From assembly GCF_003391135.1 (NCBI RefSeq), contig NZ_CP031455.1, positions 8,149,501-8,213,500 of the forward strand: a DNA stretch of 64,000 nucleotides, read 5' to 3'. This DNA is from Streptoverticillium olivoreticuli subsp. olivoreticuli. Its GTDB lineage: Bacteria; Actinomycetota; Actinomycetes; Streptomycetales; Streptomycetaceae. Below, piece after piece: positions 1 to 8,281 of this stretch; within the stretch, counting starts at the first letter, position 1, and each line of letters starts with the position of its first letter. The notes below the pieces were generated by a model. The model searched no databases. It saw nothing but the letters and a program-made list of their open reading frames with translations, and had not been told where the DNA came from. The translations under genes were made by a program, and so were the position numbers.

Positions 1-374
1 TACAGCAGCTGCCGCACGGTCATCTTGTCGCCCGTGCGCAGATCGGCGGTGCTCGCGCCGTTCCGCGCCACGTAGTCGCGGTAGGACTGCTTGATGGTGA
101 CCTTCTTGTTGAGGTCGACCCCGCGTGTGTCCAGAACGACCGTCGCGGTCATCACCTTGGTGGTGCTGGCCATCTGCCGCTTGGTGTCGGCATCCTTGCT
201 CCACAGCTGGCGGTTGCTGCCGCTGTCGAGCAGGAACGCACCCTTGGCGCCGGCCACCGACGGGCCGCTCGCGGCCTCCGCGGTCGTCGCCGGGAGCGCG
301 ACGGCGACCGCCGCGGCCGACGCGATCAGAGCCGCGCCCCACCGGCGTGCCGGTCTTTCCCCACATCGCTCCAT
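1..374 (-). CDS. D-alanyl-D-alanine carboxypeptidase (peptidase S11), 3' part missing
   Basis: N-terminal 124 residues of a secreted serine D,D-carboxypeptidase that trims the terminal D-Ala of peptidoglycan stem peptides outside the membrane. The start (ATG, minus strand, first base 374) is preceded by an AGAGG ribosome binding site. The protein opens with an arginine-containing N-region and a long Ala/Val/Leu hydrophobic stretch ending near TAEA, a typical signal peptide. The S11 active-site tetrad SxxK is visible as STTK inside MASTTKVMTA, and the usual AFLLDSGSNRQLW strand precedes it. The gene runs off the left edge of the window, so the SxN and KTG motifs are not seen. Family assignment rests on the SxxK context and flanking sequence and is quite secure; the exact subfamily is not. 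Confidence 0.85.
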   Translation of the reverse strand, partial: MERCGERPARRWGAALIASAAAVAVALPATTAEAASGPSVAGAKGAFLLDSGSNRQLWSKDADTKRQMASTTKVMTATVVLDTRGVDLNKKVTIKQSYRDYVARNGASTADLRTGDKMTVRQLL

Positions 375-475
375 ACATGCCTCTGTTTCTCGCGTGTTGA
401 GTAGAGCGAGCAGATAATCGCACCTACTTCTTCACGGTGAGAAACGGGGCCGGGCTTTCGTCGGGGACGGCCCGT

Positions 476-964
476 TCACGCGCCGCGCTGAGCCGCCGCC
501 GCGTGACCCACCGCGTCCACCAGCGGCACCACGCGATACGGCACCCGCTCGCGCAGCACGACCTCCGTGCGCGTGCGCACCACACCCGGGAACTGGACCA
601 GTTGCTGGATGACATCCTCCAGATGCCCGGCATCCCGTGCGACGACCCGCGCCATCAGGTCACCCCCGCCGGTTATCGAGAACGCCTCGATGATCTCCGG
701 TACGTCCGCGAGCGCGGTGGCGACCGTGTCCAGATGCCCCTGGGTGACCTCGATATGGACGAAGGCCAGCACGGGGTGGCCGAGCGCGGCGGGGGACAGG
801 CGCGGGCCGGTGGCGGTGATCACACCGTCGCGCTCCAACCGGTCGAGCCGCGCCTGGAGCGTGCCGCGCGCGATGCCCAGCACGCGCGCGTATTCCCGCA
901 CGCTCGTACGCGGCTGCTCCAGCAGCAGCCGCAGGATCTTCGCGTCCAGCGTGTCCACGGCCAT
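476..964 (-). CDS. Lrp/AsnC family transcriptional regulator
   Basis: A 162-residue one-component DNA-binding regulator. Residues about 4-60 form the AsnC-type winged helix-turn-helix (LDAKILRLLLEQPRTS ... YARVLGIARGTLQARLDRLE), and residues about 65-140 the RAM ligand-binding/oligomerisation domain with the glycine-rich ITGGGDLMARVVARD turn. Full length for the family. Such proteins usually respond to an amino acid or related small molecule and act as octamers. The gene is isolated: a carboxypeptidase gene lies downstream on the same strand about 100 bp away, and the FUSC membrane protein gene ends upstream on the same strand. The ligand and targets cannot be read from sequence. Confidence 0.88.
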   Translation of the reverse strand: MAVDTLDAKILRLLLEQPRTSVREYARVLGIARGTLQARLDRLERDGVITATGPRLSPAALGHPVLAFVHIEVTQGHLDTVATALADVPEIIEAFSITGGGDLMARVVARDAGHLEDVIQQLVQFPGVVRTRTEVVLRERVPYRVVPLVDAVGHAAAAQRGA

Positions 965-1082
965 CGGCCGACGACCTCCCTGTGGTCGTGCTTCCTGGCC
1001 GGTAACAGTACCAATGGCCCAGCCTCACACGACGTCAAGTGCCGGGCCGGTCATCGAGGTCAGGACATTCCGGGCCGGCGGA

Positions 1083-2585
1083 TCACGCCCCGGCCAGCGG
1101 TGAACGCGGGCTGCTCAGCACCGGCGCGGCCAACTCGGAGAGCGCCTTCTCCAGGTCGTGCAGATGCGCCAGGGCGCGCTCGGCGCCCGGGTGGTGCTGC
1201 GGCGCGGAGGCGCCGAACTCGACCGCGGGGGCGGGTGCCTCCGGGGCCGGCAGCAGAGCGTGCAGCGCGGTCTCGACCCGCTGGCAGGCGGCGGTCAGCC
1301 GGGCGTCGTGCGACGCGTCCGGGTCGGCGGCCACCGCCGCGAGGCCGCGTGCCTGGTGGACGCAGTCGTCGAGGAACAGCATGACCTGCCGGGCGCGCTG
1401 CTTACGGGCCCGGAGCGGGCTGAGCGGGTGCAGCAGCGGTGCGAGGGAAGCGCGCACCTTGGCGAGGAGGAGTTCGAGCTCGGCGACGTGCGGCGTGGGG
1501 TCGGCCGAGGCGTCGCCGGCCAGTCGGCGCGCCGATTCCGCCGTGCAGTGGCGTACGGCCAGCAGAGCGCGTCGGATCCAGGCGTCGGTGGAGGCGTGCG
1601 TGGTGATGGGCAGGATCACGACGACGGCGATCGCGGCCCCGAAGGCCCCCACGAGGGTCTGCTCGAAGCGCAGCGCCAGCAGACCGGGGTGGAGCACGCC
1701 CAGCAGTCCGTACAGCAGGCTGGCCATGACGGTGACGAAGAACATCATCCAGCTGTACGAAAGCGGGGCGGTGTAGAAGATCCCGAAGACGCAGACGGCG
1801 ACGAGCGCGGCGGTGGGCGCGGGCGCGCCGTCCAGGGGCACGGCGACGAGCAGCCCCATGCTGATGCCCGCCAGGGTGCCGACGACGCGCCGGAAGCCGC
1901 GGACCAGGGTCTCGCCCCGCGAGGTGGTGTTGACGAAGATCCACCAGGCGGTGCCGACCGCCCAGTACCAGCGCTCGTCCGAGACGAGCTGTCCGACGCC
2001 CAGGGCGAGCGCGCAGGCGAAGGTGTTCTGGAGCGCCTGCCGGGTGGTGGGGCGGGCGAGCCCGCGGGCTGTCAGGGGAGCCGGCCCCGCGGGCGGAGGA
2101 GTGCGGCGCTCGATGCACCACAGGCCGAAGCGGACGAGACCGGCGACGGCCACGGACAGGGCCACGGCCGTGCAGAGCCGAGGGAGCTGGGAGGGGACGG
2201 CGTGCAGGAACTGGGCCATGAAGAAGGTCATGAACCCGAAGGTCCCCAGGGCGTGACCGCGCGGGCCCCAGCGGCGGGCGTACACCCCGGCGCACACCAC
2301 GGCGAGGAACGCGGCGTCGCGCATCAGCGGGTGTCCGTGCAGCACCGTCGCCAGGGCGAGGACGGGGAAACCCACGACGGGCAGCAGCGCGGTGGTGACG
2401 GCCTGCCCGCCGACCTCGGTGTCGGCGACCGTGAAGAGCGCGAGCAGCGCGGCGAGGCCGCCGGCGACGGCCGCGGTGAGCGAGTGCGTGGCCAGCTCGG
2501 AGACGGCCACGGCCGACCCGATGCCCAGGACGGCCCGGGCCGAGATGCGCAGCCGCAGCCGACCCGGGTCCGGAGCGACGAACAT
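1083..2585 (-). CDS. FUSC-family integral membrane protein (putative aromatic-compound exporter type)
   Basis: A 500-residue membrane protein with two blocks of hydrophobic helices: about residues 15-150, and about 190-345, the latter around the FUSC-like segment WAVGTAWWIFVNTTSRGETLVRGFRRVVGTLAG. A soluble, Ala/His/Glu-rich helical tail follows. FUSC proteins include fusaric-acid resistance proteins and p-hydroxybenzoic-acid efflux components; function here is only inferred from fold. I chose the ATG at 2585 (MFVAPDPG) rather than a TTG 14 codons upstream, because the ATG has a GGAAGAG sequence upstream and family members begin close to this point. No partner efflux gene is adjacent. Confidence 0.8.
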   Translation of the reverse strand: MFVAPDPGRLRLRISARAVLGIGSAVAVSELATHSLTAAVAGGLAALLALFTVADTEVGGQAVTTALLPVVGFPVLALATVLHGHPLMRDAAFLAVVCAGVYARRWGPRGHALGTFGFMTFFMAQFLHAVPSQLPRLCTAVALSVAVAGLVRFGLWCIERRTPPPAGPAPLTARGLARPTTRQALQNTFACALALGVGQLVSDERWYWAVGTAWWIFVNTTSRGETLVRGFRRVVGTLAGISMGLLVAVPLDGAPAPTAALVAVCVFGIFYTAPLSYSWMMFFVTVMASLLYGLLGVLHPGLLALRFEQTLVGAFGAAIAVVVILPITTHASTDAWIRRALLAVRHCTAESARRLAGDASADPTPHVAELELLLAKVRASLAPLLHPLSPLRARKQRARQVMLFLDDCVHQARGLAAVAADPDASHDARLTAACQRVETALHALLPAPEAPAPAVEFGASAPQHHPGAERALAHLHDLEKALSELAAPVLSSPRSPLAGA

Positions 2586-2845
2586 CCTCTTCAGCAACTC
2601 TTCCGGCTCCCTCTGCGCACAAAACAAAAAGGCGCCGCGAGATCCGCAGCGCCATCGACAGGATCATCAAAGCATCCGGGGGCCCGCTGGCTCAAGAGAA
2701 GACGTGAAGACTGTGCCATTGGTACAGCGCTGTGAGCATGGCCTGCGCCACGGAGGACCAACGGACCAGGCCTGACCTGGGGCTTGTCGGTGCCTCCGTG
2801 TAGCGTCGGGCGCACAGAGTGGTTCGGTGGGGGAGGGGCGGCACG

Positions 2846-3907
2846 GTGATCAGCAGCGAGCAGCACAGCCGACGGGGACGGTTCGCATACGTCGGCTCGT
2901 TCACGGAGGCGGGCGGGCCGGGCCTGACAGCTGCCGAGGTCGACGCCCGCACGGGCGCGCTCACACCGGTACACGCGACCGACGCCGTGGCCAACCCGTC
3001 CTTCCTCACGCTCTCCCCCGGAGCGGATGTGCTCTACGCGGTGAGCGAGACCGACGAGGGCGCCGCCGCGGCCTTCTCCCTGGCCGACCCCGCCCGGCCC
3101 GAGCCGCTCGGCGCGCCCGTCCCCGTGCGCGGTGAGGCGCCCACGCACCTCGTCTTCGCCGGTACGCACCTGTTCACCGCCAACTACGGTTCGGGCAGCG
3201 TCAGCGCCCTGCCGGTCCGCAGGGGCGGAGTGCTCGGCGCGCCGTCCGCCGTCCTGCCGCACCGGGGCTCGGGCCCGGTGGCCGGCCGGCAGCAGGGTCC
3301 GCACGCGCACGCCGTCGTGCCCGACCCCTCCGGGCGCCTGCTGCTCGCCGTGGACCTCGGCACGGACTCCGTGTGGGTCTACGCCCTCGACCCGGCGACA
3401 GGTCTGCCGCGCCCGCACCACGAGGTGCGCCTCCGGCCCGGGACCGGTCCCCGTCACCTGGTCTTCCACCCGCGGGGCGACCGGGCGTACGTCCTCAACG
3501 AGCTGGAGCCGACCGTCACCGTGTGCCGCTGGGACGCGACGGAGGGCTCCCTGGAGCCGACCGGCGAGACGCGTGTCCTCCTGCCGGGCACAGGCACCGC
3601 CACCTACCCGTCGGAGCCCGTCGTCTCCGCGGACGGGCGGTTCCTGTGGGTCGCCAACCGCGGGCACGACAGCATCACCACCCTCGCCCTCGACCCGTCC
3701 GGCGACATCCTCGGGATCCGCGCCTCCACCCCCTGCGGGGGCCACTGGCCGCGCGACCTGACCCTGCACCCCGGGGGCCGCCACCTCTACGCCGCCAATG
3801 AGCGATCGGGCGACGTCACCTGGTTCACGATCGACCCCGACACGGGCATACCGAGCCCCGCGGGCTCGCTCGCCGTGCCCGCCGCGTCCTGCGTGATCTT
3901 CTCCTGA
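2846..3907 (+). CDS. Lactonase-family seven-bladed beta-propeller protein
   Basis: A 353-residue protein of the 6-phosphogluconolactonase/YkgB-like propeller family. It shows repeated blades such as RFAYVGSFTE, LFTANYGSGSV, RLLLAVDLGTDSVWVYALD, RAYVLNELEPTVTV, FLWVANRGHDSITTLALD and HLYAANERSGDVTWF. The GxHAHAV segment (QQGPHAHAV) is the usual conserved motif. The start is taken as GTG 2846, which follows a strong GGGAGGGG ribosome binding site; an in-frame GTG at 2819 lies upstream but has no such site. Substrate cannot be assigned; some family members hydrolyse sugar lactones, others act in muconate lactone or carbohydrate metabolism. It is transcribed alone and ends in a hairpin. Confidence 0.85.
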   Translation: MISSEQHSRRGRFAYVGSFTEAGGPGLTAAEVDARTGALTPVHATDAVANPSFLTLSPGADVLYAVSETDEGAAAAFSLADPARPEPLGAPVPVRGEAPTHLVFAGTHLFTANYGSGSVSALPVRRGGVLGAPSAVLPHRGSGPVAGRQQGPHAHAVVPDPSGRLLLAVDLGTDSVWVYALDPATGLPRPHHEVRLRPGTGPRHLVFHPRGDRAYVLNELEPTVTVCRWDATEGSLEPTGETRVLLPGTGTATYPSEPVVSADGRFLWVANRGHDSITTLALDPSGDILGIRASTPCGGHWPRDLTLHPGGRHLYAANERSGDVTWFTIDPDTGIPSPAGSLAVPAASCVIFS

Positions 3908-3912
3908 AACGG

Positions 3913-3949
3913 CCGGAGGGGCTCCCGCGGTGCGGAAGCCCCTCTCCGG
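3913..3949 (+). terminator. Hairpin after the lactonase gene
   Basis: CCGG-A-GGGGCT pairs with AGCCCC-TCT-CCGG around a 13-nt loop, six bases after the lactonase stop codon. The stem has one small bulge and no long T tract, which is usual for Streptomyces terminators. Confidence 0.55.
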
Positions 3950-4044
3950 GCGCCGGTCGGCTCCGGCTGCGGTCTTCTACGGCTGTATCGCCGGGTGTGC
4001 GGCACGTGACGGCAGCGTTCGCCCTGCCGGGCACGTGCGTTTGA

Positions 4045-4090
4045 GGATCCGTACGGGTGCGGATCCGTACGGGTGCGGATCCGTACGGGA
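4045..4090. repeat. Three tandem copies of a 16-bp repeat
   Basis: The unit GGATCCGTACGGGTGC occurs at 4045-4060 and 4061-4076, with a third copy truncated and changed in its last bases at 4077-4090. It sits just downstream of the stop codon of the minus-strand chelatase-like gene, in the convergent intergenic region. Each unit contains the palindromes GGATCC and GTAC. Confidence 0.9.
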
Positions 4091-4097
4091 CGAAGCG

Positions 4098-5039
4098 TCA
4101 GCGGACCGGTGCGCCCTGGAGCGACGGCTGCGTCGACAGACCCAGCACGGCCGCGTACTTGGCCAGGGCCAGCTTGCCGATCGCCGGGTAGGCGCCCAGC
4201 GGCTCGGCCGCGGCACAGGACACCTCGCGCGCGGCCTCGGCCGCGAGCCCCTCGGCCACCTCGGGGCCGATGATGCACGGGGCGAGCGCCAGGTTCCGGG
4301 AGCCGGACGAGCGCAGCTGCTCCGCTGCCCGGGCGATGGCGCCCTCTTCGTCCAGCGCCGCCGCCAGCACGGGCACGGCGAGACGTGCCGACAGCAGCAT
4401 GCCGGTGATGCCCGCCGCCTGCACGGCCTCCTCGCCGCCGACGGTCGCCAGGATGATGCCGTCCGCCGCGGTTGCAACTGTGAACAGTCGTGCGCGGTCG
4501 GCGCGGGCCAGCCCGGCCTCCGAGAGGCGCACGTGCAGGGCCTCGGCGAGCAGCGGATGGGGGCCCAGCGTGTCGGTGAGCTCGGTGACGGAACCGCTGT
4601 TCATCACCGCTTGGCGTATCCGGCGCAGGAGCGCGCTGTCCGGGCCCGCCAGCAGCGGCACGGCCACGGCCGTGGGATAGCGGTCCCAGGAATCGGCTCC
4701 GTCCGCCTGGGGGCCGCCCTGGGCTTCGCCGGCGCGAGCGGCCCGCTGGGCGGACGCGTGGGCCAGGACCGACTCCAGCGACGGATAGCCGACATCGCCG
4801 CCGTCGGCGTCCACATAGCCGACGCGCGCGTCGAGCCCGGGAAGCTCGGAGCGGGCGATGCTGAGGGTCTCCTCGGCGAGCCGGCGGGTGGCGAGGTCGG
4901 GCGTCCCCGGTACGGCGAGGACGAGCGGCGGCGCGCCCGTCGGCGCGGCCGCGGGTTCCGGCCGCCGGTGCCGTCCGGGCTGGCGGGGACGCGGCATTCG
5001 TACAGGCAGGCCAGGCGCGGGCCCTGTGGGGGAGCTCAT
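4098..5039 (-). CDS. Sirohydrochlorin chelatase (CbiX)-like protein
   Basis: A 313-residue protein with two tandem CbiX-like alpha/beta halves. The first begins with PPLVLAVPGTPD (residues about 38-50), the second near AVAVPLLAGPD (about 128) and includes the LGPHPLLAEAL segment. Classical CbiX/SirB chelatases insert Co or Fe into sirohydrochlorin using histidines. Here the first half has VPG-T in place of the usual HGS, but a GPHP motif is retained in the second half, so metal chelation is plausible but unproven. The N-terminal 35 residues are proline/arginine-rich and poorly conserved in type, so the true start could be slightly downstream. It is a single gene between convergent and co-directional neighbours. 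Confidence 0.65.
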   Translation of the reverse strand: MSSPTGPAPGLPVRMPRPRQPGRHRRPEPAAAPTGAPPLVLAVPGTPDLATRRLAEETLSIARSELPGLDARVGYVDADGGDVGYPSLESVLAHASAQRAARAGEAQGGPQADGADSWDRYPTAVAVPLLAGPDSALLRRIRQAVMNSGSVTELTDTLGPHPLLAEALHVRLSEAGLARADRARLFTVATAADGIILATVGGEEAVQAAGITGMLLSARLAVPVLAAALDEEGAIARAAEQLRSSGSRNLALAPCIIGPEVAEGLAAEAAREVSCAAAEPLGAYPAIGKLALAKYAAVLGLSTQPSLQGAPVR

Positions 5040-5145
5040 GGCGCCGCATGTTAGCCGTTCATCGCACCGGACCGTTCGGGCGGGGGCGTTTCAGAGCCGT
5101 CTGTCCGGATTTATTCGTCCAGACATACGGTCCACGCAGAGTCGT

Positions 5146-6174
5146 TCAGCAAATGATACGCAACATCGCGGGGTCCGTGGGCAATCGCAGACTGTCCGTC
5201 ATCAAGGCTCCTGCCACGCGCAATGCGCCGTCGAGCGGCGTGCCCGCGGCGTCGACGAGTTGCGCATGGGGCAGTTGCGATTGCAATTCTTCGTGCAGTG
5301 GTGCGAGCAGCGGGTCACCCATGCGAAACAGTCCGCCCGTGAGTGCGACTTCATACGTCACATCCGTCGCCCGCGGCTCCGCCGTTCCTGCTGGCGGGCA
5401 GGCCATTCGGCCGGATTCCGGCCGGTCGCTCGGGCAGACCGCGGCGGCGGCCCCGGCGATGTGCCGGGCCGCCTCGCGAAGGATCCGGGCGGCGACGGGA
5501 TCGGCCGGAGCGCACCGGGCGACCTCCGGTGCGAACGAGGCGAGCACGGCGGGCCGGTCCGGTCGGGGGTACAGCGCGGCGGGCAGATCCGCTGCCGGAC
5601 CGAAGACGGCGGTCGCCCGGGCCAGCAAGGCGCTCGACCCGCCGGCCCGCCCGTCGTACGCGCGCAGCGCCGCTTCGAGCCCGGCGCGGCCGATCCACGC
5701 GCCGCCGCCGCTGTCGCCGAGCAGATGCCCCCAGCCGTCCGCGCGGCGCCAACCGCCTTGCGGGGTCAGGTCGGTGCCGAGCGCGACCATTCCGGTGCCC
5801 GCGGCCACCACGGCCCCCGGACGCTGCCCGAGCGCGCCCGTGTACGCGGTGACCGCGTCCGAGGCGAGCGCGAGGCGGCGTACCCCGAGGGCCCCGCGCA
5901 GCGCGTCGGGCAGTACGGCGCGGAGGTCCGCCCCCAGGGCGACCATTCCGGCGGCGCCCACGCAGGCGGCTTCGCAGTGCTCCGCACCGGTGCGGGCGAG
6001 CAGGTCCCTGGCGGCGGGCAGGACGAGGTCGAGGAGGCGTCGGGCGTCGACCCCCGCCGGGGCCGGGGAGGTCCAGGTCAGCGGCGAGCCCGTGCCGTCC
6101 GCGGGAGCCACGGCGATCCGGATCCCCGAACCGCCCGAGTCGATCCCCAGGACATGGCCCGCCGTCGTCGTCAC
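5146..6174 (-). CDS. BadF/BadG/BcrA/BcrD-type ATPase, N-acetylglucosamine-kinase-like
   Basis: A 342-residue sugar-kinase-fold protein of the hexokinase/actin superfamily. It shows the phosphate-1 loop GIDSGGSGIRIAV near the N-terminus, the phosphate-2-like segment AGTGMVALGTDLT with the adjacent GWGHLLGDSGGGAWIGR motif typical of eukaryotic-type GlcNAc kinases, and a late TGGLFRMGDPLL glycine motif. It probably phosphorylates an amino sugar with ATP in the cytoplasm. I chose GTG 6174 (VTTTAGHVLGIDSGG) because it places the first beta-strand at the normal distance; a longer reading extends deep into the uracil-DNA glycosylase gene. It begins 13 bp after the glycosylase stop on the same strand, so the two genes probably share a transcript. 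Confidence 0.75.
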   Translation of the reverse strand: MTTTAGHVLGIDSGGSGIRIAVAPADGTGSPLTWTSPAPAGVDARRLLDLVLPAARDLLARTGAEHCEAACVGAAGMVALGADLRAVLPDALRGALGVRRLALASDAVTAYTGALGQRPGAVVAAGTGMVALGTDLTPQGGWRRADGWGHLLGDSGGGAWIGRAGLEAALRAYDGRAGGSSALLARATAVFGPAADLPAALYPRPDRPAVLASFAPEVARCAPADPVAARILREAARHIAGAAAAVCPSDRPESGRMACPPAGTAEPRATDVTYEVALTGGLFRMGDPLLAPLHEELQSQLPHAQLVDAAGTPLDGALRVAGALMTDSLRLPTDPAMLRIIC

Positions 6175-6187
6175 CGGCCCGGCCGGA

Positions 6188-6865
6188 TCACGGAAGCTGC
6201 CAGTCCACCGGGGCCGCCCCCTGGCGGACCAGCAGCTCGTTGGCCCGGCTGAACGGCCGGGAACCGAAGAAGCCGCGATCGGCCGACATGGGGGAGGGGT
6301 GCGCGGACTCGACGGACGGCACGCTGCCCAGCAGCGGCCGCAGATTGCGCGCGTCACGGCCCCACAAGATCGCCACCAGCGGGCCGCCGCGGGCGACGAG
6401 CGCACGGATCGCCTGCTCGGTGACCTCCTCCCAGCCCTTGCCCCGATGCGCCGCGGGCTTGCGCGGGGCGGTGGTCAGGGCCCTGTTGAGCAGCAGGACG
6501 CCCTGCCGGGTCCACGGCGTGAGGTCGCCGTTGGACGGGCGGGGCAGGCCCAGGTCGGTGTGCAGCTCGCGGTATATGTTCTCCAGGCTGCCGGGCAGCG
6601 GTCGCACCTCGGGTGCGACCGAGAAGCTCAGGCCCACGGCATGGCCGGGTGTCGGATAGGGGTCCTGACCGACGATCAGCACCCTTACGTCGTCGAAGGG
6701 TTGCTGGAAGGCGCGCAGTACATTCGCGCCGGAGGGCAGGTACGTACGGCCCGCGGCGATCTCGGCGCGCAGGAAGTCGCCCATCGAGGCGATGCGCCCG
6801 GCCACCGGTTCCAGTGCCTTGGCCCAGCCAGGTTCGACGATCTCGTTCAAAGGTCGTGCAGCCAC
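6188..6865 (-). CDS. ung: Uracil-DNA glycosylase, family 1
   Basis: A 225-residue base-excision repair enzyme that removes uracil from DNA. The catalytic water-activating loop GQDPY is at residues 66-70 (Asp68). The DNA minor-groove intercalation loop HPSPMSADRGFFGSRPFS starts at His189, and the uracil-specificity strand VLLLNRALT lies near residue 123-131. Length and motif order match family-1 UNG. Start ATG at 6865. The upstream region (6866-7000) is shared with the divergent reductase promoter. The kinase-like gene follows 13 bp downstream on the same strand. Confidence 0.96.
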   Translation of the reverse strand: MAARPLNEIVEPGWAKALEPVAGRIASMGDFLRAEIAAGRTYLPSGANVLRAFQQPFDDVRVLIVGQDPYPTPGHAVGLSFSVAPEVRPLPGSLENIYRELHTDLGLPRPSNGDLTPWTRQGVLLLNRALTTAPRKPAAHRGKGWEEVTEQAIRALVARGGPLVAILWGRDARNLRPLLGSVPSVESAHPSPMSADRGFFGSRPFSRANELLVRQGAAPVDWQLP

Positions 6866-7004
6866 GGGGCGTCACTCTACTGGCTCAGTGCGTGCTCGTA
6901 CGAACGCGTCCGGCTCGTGGACGGGTTCCGGCCGTGCCCGGTGTCCCCCGAACGGGTGGGCGTCGCACGCGAGACCCGTCGGCGGGGGCGATCGGAAGGC
7001 CTTG

Positions 7005-7054
7005 TACGAAGGGTGTCGTAATTCGATGAATCTCGTAGTACGGTGTTTCTCGTA
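7005..7054. promoter_or_regulatory. Operator array: three 16-bp inverted repeats, 17-bp period
   Basis: Three sites of the form TACGA-N6-TCGTA start at 7005 (perfect), 7022 (TTCGA/TCGTA, one change) and 7039 (TACGG/TCGTA, one change). Each is 16 bp with exactly one base between sites. They lie 45 bp upstream of the flavin reductase start. The same motif array lies before the ArsR gene at 9680-9729, so ArsR is the most likely binding protein. Confidence 0.75.
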
Positions 7055-7098
7055 CCAGCCGCAGCGCGTCGGCTGCACCGGCGGAAACGGAGTCTTTG

Positions 7099-8196
7099 AT
7101 GAGTGCCCTCTTCGAGCCCTTCACCCTGCGATCGCTGACCATCCCCAACCGGGTCTGGATGGCGCCCATGTGCCAGTACAGCGCGGCCGACCACGGCCCC
7201 GACATGGGCGTGCCGACCGACTGGCACTTCGCCCACCTCGCGGCCCGTGCCGTCGGCGGCGCGGGGCTGATCCTCGCCGAGGCCACGGCCGTCTCTCCAG
7301 AGGGGCGCATCTCGCCCGCCGACCTGGGGCTGTGGAACGACCGGCAGGTGGAGGCGTTCCGGCGCATCACCTCCTTCCTGGAGGCGAACGGCACCGTTCC
7401 GGGTGTCCAACTCGCCCACGCGGGGCGGAAGGCGTCGACCGATCGCCCGTGGCGCGGCGGCGGCCCCGTCGGCCCGGAGGCGCACGGCTGGACGACCGTC
7501 GCCCCCTCCCCGCTGCCGTTCGCGGAGGGCCACCCCACGCCGCGCGAGATGACCACCGACGACATCGGGCGCGTGGTCCGGGACTTCGCCGCCGCCGCGC
7601 AGCGGGCGCTCGCGGCCGGATTCAAGGTCGTCGAGATCCACGGCGCCCACGGCTATCTGATCAACGAGTTCCTGTCCCCGCACAGCAACCACCGCACCGA
7701 CGAGTACGGCGGCTCCTTCGAGAACCGCACCCGTCTCGCGCTGGAGATCGTGGACGCGGTGCGCGCCGTGTGGCCCGAGGAACTGCCGGTGTTCTTCCGG
7801 ATCTCCGCCACGGACTGGCTGACGGAGAACCCGCAGGACGCGCGCGAGGGCTGGACCGCCGACGACACCGTGCGCTTCGCGAAGGACCTCGTCGCGCACG
7901 GCGTGGACCTCCTCGACACCTCCACCGGCGGCAACGCGCCGGACGCCACCATTCCCACCGCGCCCGGCTACCAGGTCCCCTTCGCCGCCAGGGTGCGTGA
8001 CGAGACCGGTCTGCCGGTGGCCGCGGTCGGTCTGATCACCGACCCCCATCAGGCGGAGGAGGTCGTCGCCTCGGGCCGTGCGGACGCGGTGCTCCTCGGC
8101 CGCGAGCTGCTCCGCAACCCCTACTGGCCGCTGCAGGCGGCCGTCGCCCTGGGGCTCCCGCCGCGCCGGCCCGCCCAGTACGGCAGGGCTGCCTGA
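7099..8196 (+). CDS. NADH:flavin oxidoreductase, old yellow enzyme family (YqjM type)
   Basis: A 365-residue FMN-dependent ene-reductase with a TIM-barrel fold. It has the YqjM-class markers: Cys25 and Tyr27 in APMCQYSA (the redox-tuning cysteine), QLAHAGRKAS, the HGAHGYLINEFLSP substrate/flavin motif with two histidines, and RTDEYGGSFENR. It reduces activated C=C bonds, for example of enones or electrophilic quinone-like stress compounds, using NAD(P)H. Start ATG 7099 follows GGAG. The promoter region holds a three-site operator array identical in design to that of the ArsR gene at 9.8 kb, which suggests inducible expression. A long hairpin terminates it. Confidence 0.93.
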   Translation: MSALFEPFTLRSLTIPNRVWMAPMCQYSAADHGPDMGVPTDWHFAHLAARAVGGAGLILAEATAVSPEGRISPADLGLWNDRQVEAFRRITSFLEANGTVPGVQLAHAGRKASTDRPWRGGGPVGPEAHGWTTVAPSPLPFAEGHPTPREMTTDDIGRVVRDFAAAAQRALAAGFKVVEIHGAHGYLINEFLSPHSNHRTDEYGGSFENRTRLALEIVDAVRAVWPEELPVFFRISATDWLTENPQDAREGWTADDTVRFAKDLVAHGVDLLDTSTGGNAPDATIPTAPGYQVPFAARVRDETGLPVAAVGLITDPHQAEEVVASGRADAVLLGRELLRNPYWPLQAAVALGLPPRRPAQYGRAA

Positions 8197-8208
8197 CGGT
8201 CGTAAGGG

Positions 8209-8254
8209 AAGGGCCGGGGCCGTGGGAGCGATTCCTCCCACGACCCCGGCCCTT
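8209..8254. terminator. Bidirectional terminator between reductase and L,D-transpeptidase genes
   Basis: A 20-bp stem with one mismatch (arms 8209-8228 and 8235-8254, AAGGGCCGGGG... and its complement) and a 6-nt loop lies between two convergent genes. Confidence 0.85.
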
Positions 8255-8281
8255 GTCGCTACGGACGGCCCGAGGCGACGG

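Noticed and set aside
91..417. A + strand open frame of 108 codons at the left edge.
   Set aside because: It lies opposite a minus-strand D,D-carboxypeptidase with signal peptide and SxxK motif, and its own product is Arg/Ser-rich with no pattern.
5146..6405. A longer 419-codon version of the kinase-like protein starting inside the uracil-DNA glycosylase gene.
   Set aside because: The first 77 codons overlap a well-defined glycosylase gene and read as Arg/Pro-rich shadow; the kinase fold begins right after GTG 6174.
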